Position numbers and translations under genes: made by a program | Part shown: one piece after another, positions 55,660 through 64,000 of the stretch | How the letters are laid out: each line of letters begins with the position of its first letter | How positions within the stretch are numbered: position 1 is the first letter of the stretch | The notes under the pieces: model-generated | Databases searched by the model: none | Seen by the model: the letters and a program-made list of their open reading frames with translations, nothing else | Told to the model about the DNA's origin: nothing | Source of the DNA: Salinicoccus halodurans | GTDB taxonomy: Bacteria; Bacillota; Bacilli; Staphylococcales; Salinicoccaceae | Direction of reading: 5' to 3' | Length of the DNA: 64,000 nucleotides | Assembly (NCBI RefSeq): GCF_900114445.1 | Contig: NZ_FOTB01000003.1 | Location: forward strand, 248,001-312,000

Positions 55660-55680
55660 TCGAAGGAGGGAAATTCATTT

Positions 55681-56181
55681 ATGGCTCGTAGAGAAGAGAA
55701 AGTACAGGAATTCGAAGAGCGTGTGGTTACGATTAACCGTATCGCTAAAGTTGTAAAAGGTGGACGTAAATTCCGCTTTTCCGCACTCGTTGTAGTTGGC
55801 GACAAAAAAGGCCGCGTAGGGTTCGGTTCAGGTAAAGCCCAAGAGGTACCTGAGGCAATCAAAAAAGCTATCGAAGCTGCTAAAAAAGATCTTATCGAAG
55901 TACCATTGGTAGACGGTACTGTTCCACATGAAATCATTGGACGATTCAGCTCCGGCAGAGTATTCATGAAACCAGCCGCTCCTGGTACAGGTGTTATCGC
56001 TGGTGGACCGGTTCGTGCGGTACTTGAACTTGCAGGTGTAACAGACATTCTGAGTAAATCACTCGGTGCGAATACTCCAATCAACGTTGTGCGCGCAACA
56101 ATAACAGGTCTTACTGAACTGAAAAGTGCAGAAGAGGTCGCTAAATTGCGTGGCAAATCAGTAGAAGAGATACAAAACTAA
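55681..56181 (+). CDS. rpsE: 30S ribosomal protein S5
   Basis: A 166-residue protein that helps decoding accuracy; spectinomycin-resistance changes map to its loop [24 protein letters not shown]. The C-terminal [23 protein letters not shown] is conserved. RBS GAAGGAGGG. Confidence 0.99.
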   Translation: MARREEKVQEFEERVVTINRIAKVVKGGRKFRFSALVVVGDKKGRVGFGSGKAQEVPEAIKKAIEAAKKDLIEVPLVDGTVPHEIIGRFSSGRVFMKPAAPGTGVIAGGPVRAVLELAGVTDILSKSLGANTPINVVRATITGLTELKSAEEVAKLRGKSVEEIQN

Positions 56182-56197
56182 GGAGGGAAACACAGAT

Positions 56198-56377
56198 ATG
56201 GCAAAAATTAAAATTACCCTCAAAAAAAGCTTGATCGGCAAGCCTGAAACTCAGAGGAAAACAATTGCTTCACTCGGATTGAAGAAAACCAATTCGACTG
56301 TAGAGCATGAAGATACACCTCAGATCAGAGGACAGGTTGCAAAAGTCAGCCACTTGGTTACAGTCGAAGAAATTTAA
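56198..56377 (+). CDS. rpmD: 50S ribosomal protein L30
   Basis: A 59-residue gene read directly from the sequence between rpsE and rplO: it begins [19 protein letters not shown] and ends LVTVEEI. Conserved Leu-Gly-Leu-Lys-Lys-Thr and Gln-Val-Ala-Lys-Val-Ser-His motifs confirm L30. RBS AAGGAGGG. L30 is absent from some bacteria but usual in this family. Confidence 0.98.
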   Translation: MAKIKITLKKSLIGKPETQRKTIASLGLKKTNSTVEHEDTPQIRGQVAKVSHLVTVEEI

Positions 56378-56404
56378 TGATATTATAAAATAGGAGGTGC
56401 GAAG

Positions 56405-56845
56405 ATGAAATTACATGAGATGAAGCCGGTAGAAGGCGCTCGTAAAAATCGCAACCGTGTTGGACGTGGTATGTCTTCCGGTAACGGTAAAACATCCGGC
56501 CGTGGACACGATGGACAGAATTCACGTTCCGGCGGTGGCGTTGGTCTGACATTCGAAGGTGGACAACTTCCACTATTCCGTAGAATTCCTAAACGCGGAT
56601 TCACGAACATCAACCGTAAAGAATACGCTGTTGTAAACCTTAGCGATCTTAACCGTTTCGAAGACGGCGCTGAAGTTACTCCAGCTCTGCTGAAAGAAAA
56701 TGGCATTGTTAAAAATGAAAAATCTGGTATCAAAGTCTTAGGCAATGGTGCTCTTGAGAAAAAATTAACAATTAAAGCTCATAAGTTTTCTGCTTCAGCT
56801 GCTAAAGCAATTGAGGAACAGGGCGGAAGCTACGAGGTGATCTAA
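56405..56845 (+). CDS. rplO: 50S ribosomal protein L15
   Basis: A 146-residue late-assembly protein with a long Gly/Arg-rich N-terminal arm ([30 protein letters not shown]-like, starting at residue 17). RBS AGGAGGTG. Its stop overlaps the secY start by one base (TAATG). Confidence 0.99.
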   Translation: MKLHEMKPVEGARKNRNRVGRGMSSGNGKTSGRGHDGQNSRSGGGVGLTFEGGQLPLFRRIPKRGFTNINRKEYAVVNLSDLNRFEDGAEVTPALLKENGIVKNEKSGIKVLGNGALEKKLTIKAHKFSASAAKAIEEQGGSYEVI

Positions 56846-58143
56846 TGATTGGCACGATCTCCAATTTCTTCAGAATCAAAGAGATTCGCAGTAAGATTCT
56901 CTTTACTTTGTCAATGCTGATCATCTTCAAAATCGGCACGTATATACCGGTTCCCGGCGTGGATCCCAGCGTGTTCGAAATGGGAGGCGGTCAGCAGGGC
57001 GTCCTTGATCTGATGAACACCTTTGGTGGTGGAGCATTGATGAACTTCTCGATTCTTGCCATGGGTATCATGCCCTACATTACAGCATCGATCGTTGTCC
57101 AGCTCCTTCAGATGGATGTCGTACCGAAGTTTGCTGAATGGGCGAGACAGGGAGAAGTTGGTCGTCGAAAGCTGAGCCAATTCACTCGTTACTTCACTAT
57201 CATCCTTGCTTTTATTCAATCAATCGGTATGTCCTTTGCGTTCAACCAAATGTTCGAAGGCATGCTGATCGACGATAACAGCATCGGATCATATCTGTTA
57301 ATTGCACTTGTACTTACTACAGGTACTGCATTCCTGATGTGGCTGGGTGAACTGATTACTACACATGGTGTGGGCAACGGTATCTCCATCCTCATATTTG
57401 CAGGTATCCTTGGTGTGATTCCAAACGCAATTATCCAGCTTTACCAGCAAAGATTTGTTGGTGCTGATGATACGACTATGGCTATTTTGCAGATGGTGGC
57501 ACTTTTTGTATTCCTGTTACTGATTACGGCATTCGCCGTGTTCATTCTGCAGGCTGTACGTAAAATCCCGGTCCAATATGCAAAACGCCAGAGAACTTCA
57601 TCCAACTTGGCACCACAATCGACGTTCCTGCCTCTGAAAGTTAACCCGGCAGGGGTAATACCGGTGATTTTTGCAATGGCATTTTTCATGCTTCCGCAAA
57701 CACTGACATTATTTTTCCCTGATCAGAACTGGGCACAGACAGTGGCGAGATTTGCTGATCCGTCAGATTGGTTTGGCATGATTTTCTATGTTGTGCTGAT
57801 CATAGCATTTACGTACTTCTACTCATTCGTTCAGGTCAATCCTGAAAAGATGGCAGATAACCTTAAGAAACAGGGGAGCTATGTGCCTGGAATACGTCCA
57901 GGGAAAAATACTCAGGACTACATCACATCTGTGCTGTACCGGCTTGTATTCGTAGGTTCACTGTTCTTAGCAGGGATTTCCATCTTGCCGCTTCTTATCA
58001 CGAAGTTTATGGATCTGCCGCAGGCGATTCAAATTGGAGGTACAAGCTTACTGATTGTTATCGGTGTTGCTTTGGAGACTATGAAACAATTGGAAGCACA
58101 GGCAAACCAAAGAGAATACCGCGGTTTCAGAAAACGTAGGTAG
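56845..58143 (+). CDS. secY: SecY preprotein translocase channel
   Basis: The protein-conducting channel of the Sec system, 432 residues and ten membrane helices. It begins [34 protein letters not shown]; the plug and pore region [28 protein letters not shown] and the C5 loop [13 protein letters not shown] needed for SecA are intact. It is translated together with rplO and followed by adk after 12 bases. Confidence 0.99.
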   Translation: MIGTISNFFRIKEIRSKILFTLSMLIIFKIGTYIPVPGVDPSVFEMGGGQQGVLDLMNTFGGGALMNFSILAMGIMPYITASIVVQLLQMDVVPKFAEWARQGEVGRRKLSQFTRYFTIILAFIQSIGMSFAFNQMFEGMLIDDNSIGSYLLIALVLTTGTAFLMWLGELITTHGVGNGISILIFAGILGVIPNAIIQLYQQRFVGADDTTMAILQMVALFVFLLLITAFAVFILQAVRKIPVQYAKRQRTSSNLAPQSTFLPLKVNPAGVIPVIFAMAFFMLPQTLTLFFPDQNWAQTVARFADPSDWFGMIFYVVLIIAFTYFYSFVQVNPEKMADNLKKQGSYVPGIRPGKNTQDYITSVLYRLVFVGSLFLAGISILPLLITKFMDLPQAIQIGGTSLLIVIGVALETMKQLEAQANQREYRGFRKRR

Positions 58144-58803
<660 letters not shown>

Positions 58804-58954
58804 GGATATTCACCTCTTCAGACACTTTGGGTGAATGCACTCGTCTCACTACGAAAAATATCCGGGTTCAATATTTAACGTTAAGTGTATGCCCAAACTT
58901 CACCTGAAGTGAATTTCTAACAGGGATTAGAAGACTGTAAAGGGGGAATTTATA
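58804..58954 (+). promoter_or_regulatory. adk-infA intergenic leader
   Basis: 151 bases without a gene. Two stem-forming repeats are seen: ATTCACC (58808-58814)/GGTGAAT (58830-58836) and ACTTCA/TGAAGT (58898-58903/58906-58911). No clear promoter or terminator T-run is present. An RNA processing or regulatory site is possible. Confidence 0.35.
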
Positions 58955-59173
58955 ATGAGTAAACAGGATGTTATTGAACTGGAAGGTACTGTACTTGATA
59001 CTTTACCGAATGCAATGTTCAAAGTTGAACTTGAGAATGGACATGAGATACTCGCTCATGTTTCAGGTAAAATCCGTATGAACTATATACGTATTCTTCC
59101 TGGCGATAAAGTAACAGTTGAAATGTCACCGTATGATCTGACTCGGGGCAGGATCACTTATCGTTTCAAATAA
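58955..59173 (+). CDS. infA: Translation initiation factor IF-1
   Basis: A 72-residue OB-fold factor that blocks the A site during initiation. It starts [40 protein letters not shown]-like (residues 2-41) and ends [23 protein letters not shown]. Confidence 0.99.
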   Translation: MSKQDVIELEGTVLDTLPNAMFKVELENGHEILAHVSGKIRMNYIRILPGDKVTVEMSPYDLTRGRITYRFK

Positions 59174-59317
<144 letters not shown>

Positions 59318-59341
59318 AATTTTAAACGGAGGTGTAATAAT

Positions 59342-59707
59342 ATGGCTCGTATTGCAGGAGTAGACGTACCACGTGAAAAACGTGTCGTAATCTCACTGAC
59401 TTATATTTACGGAATTGGTAAGTCAAGATCTGAAGAGATTCTTGAACAGGCTGGCGTTTCACAAAGCACGCGTGTAAGAGATCTTACTGAAGATGAATTA
59501 AACAAAATCCGTGAAGTCGTTGACAGCTACAAAATCGAAGGTGATCTTCGCCGTGAGCAGAACCTTAACGTCAAACGTTTGATGGAAATCGCATCTTACA
59601 GAGGTATTCGTCACCGTCGTGGACTGCCGGTTCGTGGACAAAAGACAAAAAACAATGCCCGTACCCGTAAAGGTCCAGTTAAAACAGTTGCGAATAAGAA
59701 AAAATAA
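59342..59707 (+). CDS. rpsM: 30S ribosomal protein S13
   Basis: A 121-residue protein contacting the P-site tRNA and the 50S subunit. It begins [25 protein letters not shown] and ends in the basic [24 protein letters not shown] tail (residues 98-121). RBS ACGGAGG. Confidence 0.99.
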   Translation: MARIAGVDVPREKRVVISLTYIYGIGKSRSEEILEQAGVSQSTRVRDLTEDELNKIREVVDSYKIEGDLRREQNLNVKRLMEIASYRGIRHRRGLPVRGQKTKNNARTRKGPVKTVANKKK

Positions 59708-59729
59708 TTAGGGAAAAGGAGGAGAAACA

Positions 59730-60119
59730 ATGGCTCGTAGACAACAAACACGTAAACGTAAAGTGAAAAAGAATATTGAATCCGGTGTGGCTCATATCCG
59801 TTCAACATTCAACAATACAATCGTAACAATCACAGATGATTTTGGTAATGCATTGTCTTGGTCATCAGCAGGTGCACTCGGCTTTAAAGGTTCCAAGAAA
59901 TCAACACCTTTCGCTGCACAAATGGCTTCTGAAACAGCTTCAAAAGCAGCTATGGAACATGGCCTCAAAACTGTTGAAGTTACAGTAAAAGGACCTGGAG
60001 CAGGTCGTGAAGCAGCTATCCGTGCGCTCCAATCTGCAGGTTTGGAAATTACAGCAATCAGAGATGTAACTCCTGTACCACACAATGGCTGCCGTCCACC
60101 TAAACGTCGCCGCGTATAA
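59730..60119 (+). CDS. rpsK: 30S ribosomal protein S11
   Basis: A 129-residue platform protein near the Shine-Dalgarno helix. It has [18 protein letters not shown] and the C-terminal [26 protein letters not shown]. An 86-base gap with a small inverted repeat (CATGT/ACATG, 60143-60161) precedes rpoA. Confidence 0.99.
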   Translation: MARRQQTRKRKVKKNIESGVAHIRSTFNNTIVTITDDFGNALSWSSAGALGFKGSKKSTPFAAQMASETASKAAMEHGLKTVEVTVKGPGAGREAAIRALQSAGLEITAIRDVTPVPHNGCRPPKRRRV

Positions 60120-60205
60120 TTGCTGGTCACAGGAACGCTATTCATGTAATGTAAACACATGGTTGCATAATATTTCCGGCGTTTAAAGGGAGGAAAAGTA
60201 AACAA

Positions 60206-61150
60206 ATGATAGAAATCGAAAAACCTAGAATTGAAACAGTTGAAGTATCGGAAGATTCTAAGTTTGGTAAGTTTGTTGTTGAACCTCTGGAAAGAGGCTA
60301 TGGAACAACACTTGGGAACTCCTTACGTCGCATTCTGTTATCTTCATTACCTGGTGCGGCTGTCAAAACGATAGAAATAGAAAATGTACTGCATGAATTT
60401 TCAACAATAGAAAATGTTGTTGAAGATGTAACAACAATCGTTACTAACATTAAAAAGCTTGCACTGAAAATCTATTCTGAAGAGGAAAAAACACTTGAGA
60501 TAGATATAAACGGTGACGGTGTAGTGACGGCTGCGGATATTACTCACGACAGTGATGTCGAGATTTTGAACCGTGACCTTAAAATTGCTACTGTGTCCAA
60601 AGGCGGACAGCTTAAAATCCGTATGATTGCCAACCGCGGCAGAGGTTACACTCTGGCTGAAGGCAACAACAAGAGCGATTTGGCTATAGGCGTGATTCCA
60701 GTGGATTCAATCTATACACCAATCGAACAGGTGAACTATACAGTCGAGAACACCCGTGTTGGACAGATGACCAACTTCGATAAGCTCACTTTGGATGTCT
60801 GGACAGATGGTTCCATCACTCCACAGGAAGGTGTATCGCTGGCTGCTAAGATTATGACTGAACATCTGAATATCTTTGTCGGTCTTACTGATGAAGCACA
60901 AAGTGCTGAAATCATGATAGAAAAAGAAGAAGATCAGAAAGAAAAAGTTCTTGAGATGTCAATCGAGGAACTGGATCTATCAGTACGTTCTTATAACTGT
61001 CTCAAACGTGCAGGAATCAACTCTGTACAGGAACTCACTGACAAGTCAGAAGCTGACATGATGAAAGTAAGAAATCTGGGACGCAAGTCTCTTGAAGAAG
61101 TCAAATTCAAACTTGAAGACCTCGGTTTGGGGCTTCGTAAAGAAGATTGA
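60206..61150 (+). CDS. rpoA: RNA polymerase alpha subunit
   Basis: A 314-residue subunit that nucleates RNA polymerase assembly. The N-domain has [25 protein letters not shown]; the C-domain, which contacts UP elements and activators, has [22 protein letters not shown] and [32 protein letters not shown]. Confidence 0.99.
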   Translation: MIEIEKPRIETVEVSEDSKFGKFVVEPLERGYGTTLGNSLRRILLSSLPGAAVKTIEIENVLHEFSTIENVVEDVTTIVTNIKKLALKIYSEEEKTLEIDINGDGVVTAADITHDSDVEILNRDLKIATVSKGGQLKIRMIANRGRGYTLAEGNNKSDLAIGVIPVDSIYTPIEQVNYTVENTRVGQMTNFDKLTLDVWTDGSITPQEGVSLAAKIMTEHLNIFVGLTDEAQSAEIMIEKEEDQKEKVLEMSIEELDLSVRSYNCLKRAGINSVQELTDKSEADMMKVRNLGRKSLEEVKFKLEDLGLGLRKED

Positions 61151-61168
61151 TAAAGGAGGTAAATTTCA

Positions 61169-61567
61169 ATGGGCTACAGAAAACTCGGACGTACATCTGA
61201 CCAAAGAAAAGCGATGCTGCGTGACTTGGCTACTTCACTTATCGTAAGTGAGCGTATTACTACAACTGAAACAAGAGCGAAGGAACTTCGTAAAATTGTT
61301 GATAAACTCGTTACACTTGGTAAACGTGGAGATCTTGCTGCGAAACGCCGTGCAGGTCAAACAGTACGTAACGTTGAAATCACTAATGAAGATGGAACGA
61401 CTCAACATGCTCTCCAAAAGCTCTTCGATGATATCGCTCCGCGATTTGAAGATCGTCAAGGTGGATATACAAGCATCAAGAAACTTGGAGAACGTCGTGG
61501 GGACGGTGCTGAACTCGTAATCATCGAATTCATGCAAGGCGCTGTAACTACTTCAGAAGAAGCATAA
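61169..61567 (+). CDS. rplQ: 50S ribosomal protein L17
   Basis: A 132-residue protein near the tunnel exit. [29 protein letters not shown] is the universal start. The tail [10 protein letters not shown] makes it about ten residues longer than in common relatives. RBS AAAGGAGG. It is the last ribosomal gene of the cluster. Confidence 0.99.
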   Translation: MGYRKLGRTSDQRKAMLRDLATSLIVSERITTTETRAKELRKIVDKLVTLGKRGDLAAKRRAGQTVRNVEITNEDGTTQHALQKLFDDIAPRFEDRQGGYTSIKKLGERRGDGAELVIIEFMQGAVTTSEEA

Positions 61568-61589
61568 TCTATAAAAGCAGACTGAGTGT

Positions 61590-61690
61590 TACGATGGTAC
61601 GGCCTTCGGGCCATACTGTCTAGCTCATCGTACCCTGCAGGTAATACTTGAATAATCGCGCGACTCCGAATGCAGGGTACGCGCTTTTTT
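61590..61690 (+). terminator. Terminator / attenuator between rplQ and ecfA1
   Basis: GTACCCTGCA (61630-61639) and TGCAGGGTAC (61671-61680) form a perfect 10-base stem followed by GCGC and TTTTTT. Upstream, TACGATG (61590-61596) pairs with CATCGTA (61626-61632) around a GGCC-TTCG-GGCC hairpin. The two stems share three bases, so they compete at the base, as an attenuator would. At the least it is the terminator of the ribosomal cluster. Confidence 0.8.
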
Positions 61691-61720
61691 ATTACATAAA
61701 TTTAGGCAGGTGGTGGAGAT

Positions 61721-62509
61721 ATGATAGAATTCAACGATGTCACATACAGCTACAGGACAGGAAACCATAACGCATTGGATCATATCTCCCTGAATTTCCG
61801 GCAGGGCGAATGGACTTCGGTCATAGGGCATAACGGTTCCGGCAAGAGTACGCTCGTGAAAATTCTGATGGGTGTGCTGGAAGGATACGAAGGTGAAATC
61901 AAAGTAGACGGAGAAGTGATGACTGAAGAGAATCTCCCGGATATCAGAAAACGTTTCGCGATAGTTTTTCAAAATCCGGATAACCAGTTTGTCGGTGCCA
62001 CGGTGGAAGATGATGTTGCGTTCGGTCTGGAGAACAATGGCGTTGGCAGAGATGAAATGGTGAACAGGGTGGAAGAAGCGCTCCGTTCAGTAAACATGCT
62101 TGAATACCGCACCCATGAACCATCAAGATTGTCAGGCGGACAAAAACAACGCGTGGCAATCGCAGGTGCACTTGCAATGCAGCCGGATCTCCTCATTCTG
62201 GATGAAGCAACATCAATGCTTGACCCGCAGGGCAGAAGAGAAGTGCTTGAGATTCTTCGGGAAATCCACCGGGAGAAACTGACTACATTGATTTACATTA
62301 CACATGACCTTGCCGAAATCGGTGTCAGTGATCATGCTGTGGTTATGAAGGACGGCCGGGTGATCAATGAGGGCACTGTGGAAGAAATCTATCAGGATAC
62401 GGATGCGCTCGTATCGAGCCGGCTCGTCCTGCCATTTACAATTTCCTTGGCAGACCGGCTGCTTGATGGTTGTTATATGTCATATGATGAGTTGGTGGAA
62501 CGTCTATGA
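61721..62509 (+). CDS. ecfA1: ECF transporter ATPase A1
   Basis: A 262-residue ATPase of the group II energy-coupling-factor module, which drives uptake of vitamins and metals bound by exchangeable S-components. It has Walker A GHNGSGKST, Q-loop VFQNPDNQFVGAT, signature LSGGQKQRVAIAGA, Walker B LLILDEATSMLDP and switch His ITHDLAE. The gene follows rplQ, as in most Bacilli. It overlaps ecfA2 by four bases (ATGA). Confidence 0.98.
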   Translation: MIEFNDVTYSYRTGNHNALDHISLNFRQGEWTSVIGHNGSGKSTLVKILMGVLEGYEGEIKVDGEVMTEENLPDIRKRFAIVFQNPDNQFVGATVEDDVAFGLENNGVGRDEMVNRVEEALRSVNMLEYRTHEPSRLSGGQKQRVAIAGALAMQPDLLILDEATSMLDPQGRREVLEILREIHREKLTTLIYITHDLAEIGVSDHAVVMKDGRVINEGTVEEIYQDTDALVSSRLVLPFTISLADRLLDGCYMSYDELVERL

Positions 62510-63369
62510 ATATCCAATTGGAAAAACTGACGAGCATCTATCATGAGAACACGCCTTTTGAACACCTGGCACTGAACAATATAACAACAGAATTTAAAGA
62601 AGGTACCTATTATGGAATCATCGGTCATACAGGCAGCGGGAAATCGACGATGATCCAGAACCTGAACGGGCTTTTATTGCCGAGCTACGGTGAAGTGCAC
62701 ATTGGGGATATTACGCTGAGGCGTAAAACAAAACAGCGGATCATCCATCTGGTAAAGAAACGTGTCGGTATGGTTTTTCAGTTTCCGGAGCACCAGCTTT
62801 TTGAGGAATCTGTAATCAAAGATGTGATGTTCGGTCCGAAAAATATAGGCATGGATGAAGAGACGGCACGGGAGAAGGCAGAGTACTATTTAAAACTGCT
62901 CAATGTCGACAGGGCATTGTTTGATATTCCGCCGTTTGACCTCTCAGGAGGACAGATGAGGAAAGTGGCCATTGCAGGGATTCTGGCAATGGAGCCTGAA
63001 GTACTCATTTTGGACGAACCCACGGCGGGGCTTGATCCGCTGAGTCATATAGAAACGATGCAGCTGTTCCAGAAGATCCAAAAAGAAATGGGGATTACGG
63101 TAATACTCGTCACCCATGACATGAATGACGTTTATGAGTATACGGATGAAGTGAAGCTTCTGAACCAGGGCAATCTGATCCGCTCCGGCAGAACAGAGGA
63201 AATCCTTACAGATGCGGGACTCCTGCAGAAATATGACCTTGAGGTTCCTGATATAGTCAGACTCACTTCTGATCTTGGGAAAAAAGGGATTGAATTTCCG
63301 AAAATACCAAAGAACAGGGAAGAATTCATAAATCTCTACATGAAGTGGAGGGATGGATATGCTGAGTAA
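62506..63369 (+). CDS. ecfA2: ECF transporter ATPase A2
   Basis: The 287-residue partner ATPase; A1 and A2 form a heterodimer. It has Walker A GHTGSGKST, VFQFPEHQLFEESV, signature LSGGQMRKVAIAGI, Walker B VLILDEPTAGLDP and VTHDMND. It overlaps ecfT by 11 bases. Confidence 0.98.
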   Translation: MNIQLEKLTSIYHENTPFEHLALNNITTEFKEGTYYGIIGHTGSGKSTMIQNLNGLLLPSYGEVHIGDITLRRKTKQRIIHLVKKRVGMVFQFPEHQLFEESVIKDVMFGPKNIGMDEETAREKAEYYLKLLNVDRALFDIPPFDLSGGQMRKVAIAGILAMEPEVLILDEPTAGLDPLSHIETMQLFQKIQKEMGITVILVTHDMNDVYEYTDEVKLLNQGNLIRSGRTEEILTDAGLLQKYDLEVPDIVRLTSDLGKKGIEFPKIPKNREEFINLYMKWRDGYAE

Positions 63370-64000
63370 GATGCTGCTCGGACGTTATATCCCGGGAAAC
63401 AGTATGGTCCACAGGTTCGATCCAAGAGCAAAAATCATTGCTGTCTTCCTGTTCATGATTATTGTGTTCTTTGCGAACCATTGGACAGGATATTTGCTGC
63501 TTGTGCTTTTTGTATTGAGTCTGACCAAACTCGCAGGGCTGTCGCTGGTGTTTTTATTCAATGGTTTGAAATTGATATTACTGCTGATCGTCTTTACTTT
63601 CATGATGCACCTCTTCTTTACGAAAGGGGGAACGGTGCTGATTGATGCGGGGTGGTTCACGATAGAATCGGAAGGGGTCATCCGAGGAATATACATCACG
63701 ATACGTCTTGCGATGCTCATACTCATTACGACACTGCTCACCCTGACGACGAGCCCTTTATCTCTGACAGATGCGATAGAACGCATCTGCAGGCCGCTCA
63801 AAGCCATCAAAGTGCCTGTACATGAAATTGCGATGATGATGTCCATCAGCCTGAGATTTATACCGACACTGATGGATGAGACTGAAAAAATCATCAAAGC
63901 CCAAAGTGCAAGAGGATCCACGTTCATGACGGGCAGTCTCAAGTCCCGGCTCAATGCACTGACACCTGTATTCATCCCCTTATTCATATCTGCATTTAAG
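63359..64000 (+). CDS. ecfT: ECF transporter transmembrane subunit T (5' part)
   Basis: Membrane scaffold that joins the A1-A2 ATPases to S-components. The ATG at 63359 overlaps ecfA2, and 214 codons are present before the window ends. LLGRYIPGNSMVHRFDPRAKII is the family start, helices follow at WTGYLLLVLFVLSL, LILLLIVFTFMMHLFF and LAMLILITTLLTLTT, and the coupling helix carries the AQSARG motif that docks on an ATPase. The C-terminus is outside the window. Confidence 0.97.
   Translation, partial: MLSKMLLGRYIPGNSMVHRFDPRAKIIAVFLFMIIVFFANHWTGYLLLVLFVLSLTKLAGLSLVFLFNGLKLILLLIVFTFMMHLFFTKGGTVLIDAGWFTIESEGVIRGIYITIRLAMLILITTLLTLTTSPLSLTDAIERICRPLKAIKVPVHEIAMMMSISLRFIPTLMDETEKIIKAQSARGSTFMTGSLKSRLNALTPVFIPLFISAFK

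Overview
The window is a chromosomal segment of a low-to-moderate GC Gram-positive coccus. The S10-spc-alpha ribosomal cluster ends in ecfA1-ecfA2-ecfT, there is a FemX/FmhB-type interpeptide-bridge enzyme, a glnR-glnA pair, a zinc-type S14 and a staphylococcal-style nar operon. Together these point to the family Staphylococcaceae. Very acidic secreted and C-terminal segments and a DUF368 (PopT-type) protein would suit a salt-tolerant genus such as Salinicoccus or Jeotgalicoccus, but the genus is inference. I found no rRNA, tRNA, CRISPR array, insertion sequence or prophage.

Layout. 1-6.7 kb: 3' end of a glucosaminidase, fdhD, a formate/oxalate-type MFS carrier with a one-subunit formate-dehydrogenase-like molybdoenzyme, and a sodium:neurotransmitter-type symporter. 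6.7-8.5 kb: glnR-glnA with a GlnR box. 8.5-11.9 kb (minus): MoxR ATPase-DUF58-DUF4129 operon. 12-16.3 kb: an SQR-like flavoprotein lacking one expected catalytic cysteine, a Na/Pi cotransporter and a HAD phosphatase. 16.3-20.3 kb (minus): a class V aminotransferase-serA pair and a NadR-like enzyme. 20.4-22.3 kb: a DUF368/PopT lipid-carrier translocase paired with a GTPase.

22.4-31.6 kb is the most interesting accessory region. One sigma-A promoter with two LacI-type operators and a consensus cre site drives a sugar ABC importer (binding lipoprotein, two permeases, and its own MsmX-like ATPase at the far end), a LacI regulator, a ThuA protein, two Gfo/Idh/MocA dehydrogenases and an AP-endonuclease-2-like TIM barrel. 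The gene set matches what is expected of an oxidoreductive (3-keto sugar) route of glycoside or disaccharide breakdown, rather than a simple maltose operon.

31.7-34.9 kb: a VOC protein, a small membrane protein, femX and an orphan amino-acid-binding lipoprotein. 35-42.2 kb: narGHJI with a hemerythrin-like protein as fifth gene and no nreABC behind it. 42.2-47.3 kb: two small membrane proteins with an MFS drug-type exporter, a small coiled-coil protein, an acidic PepSY lipoprotein, a YczE-like protein and an NCS2 purine permease. 47.3-61.6 kb: the S10-spc-alpha cluster from rpsJ to rplQ, including secY, adk, infA and rpoA, behind two candidate promoters and a structured leader. 61.7-64 kb: ecfA1, ecfA2 and the start of ecfT, separated from rplQ by a candidate attenuator.
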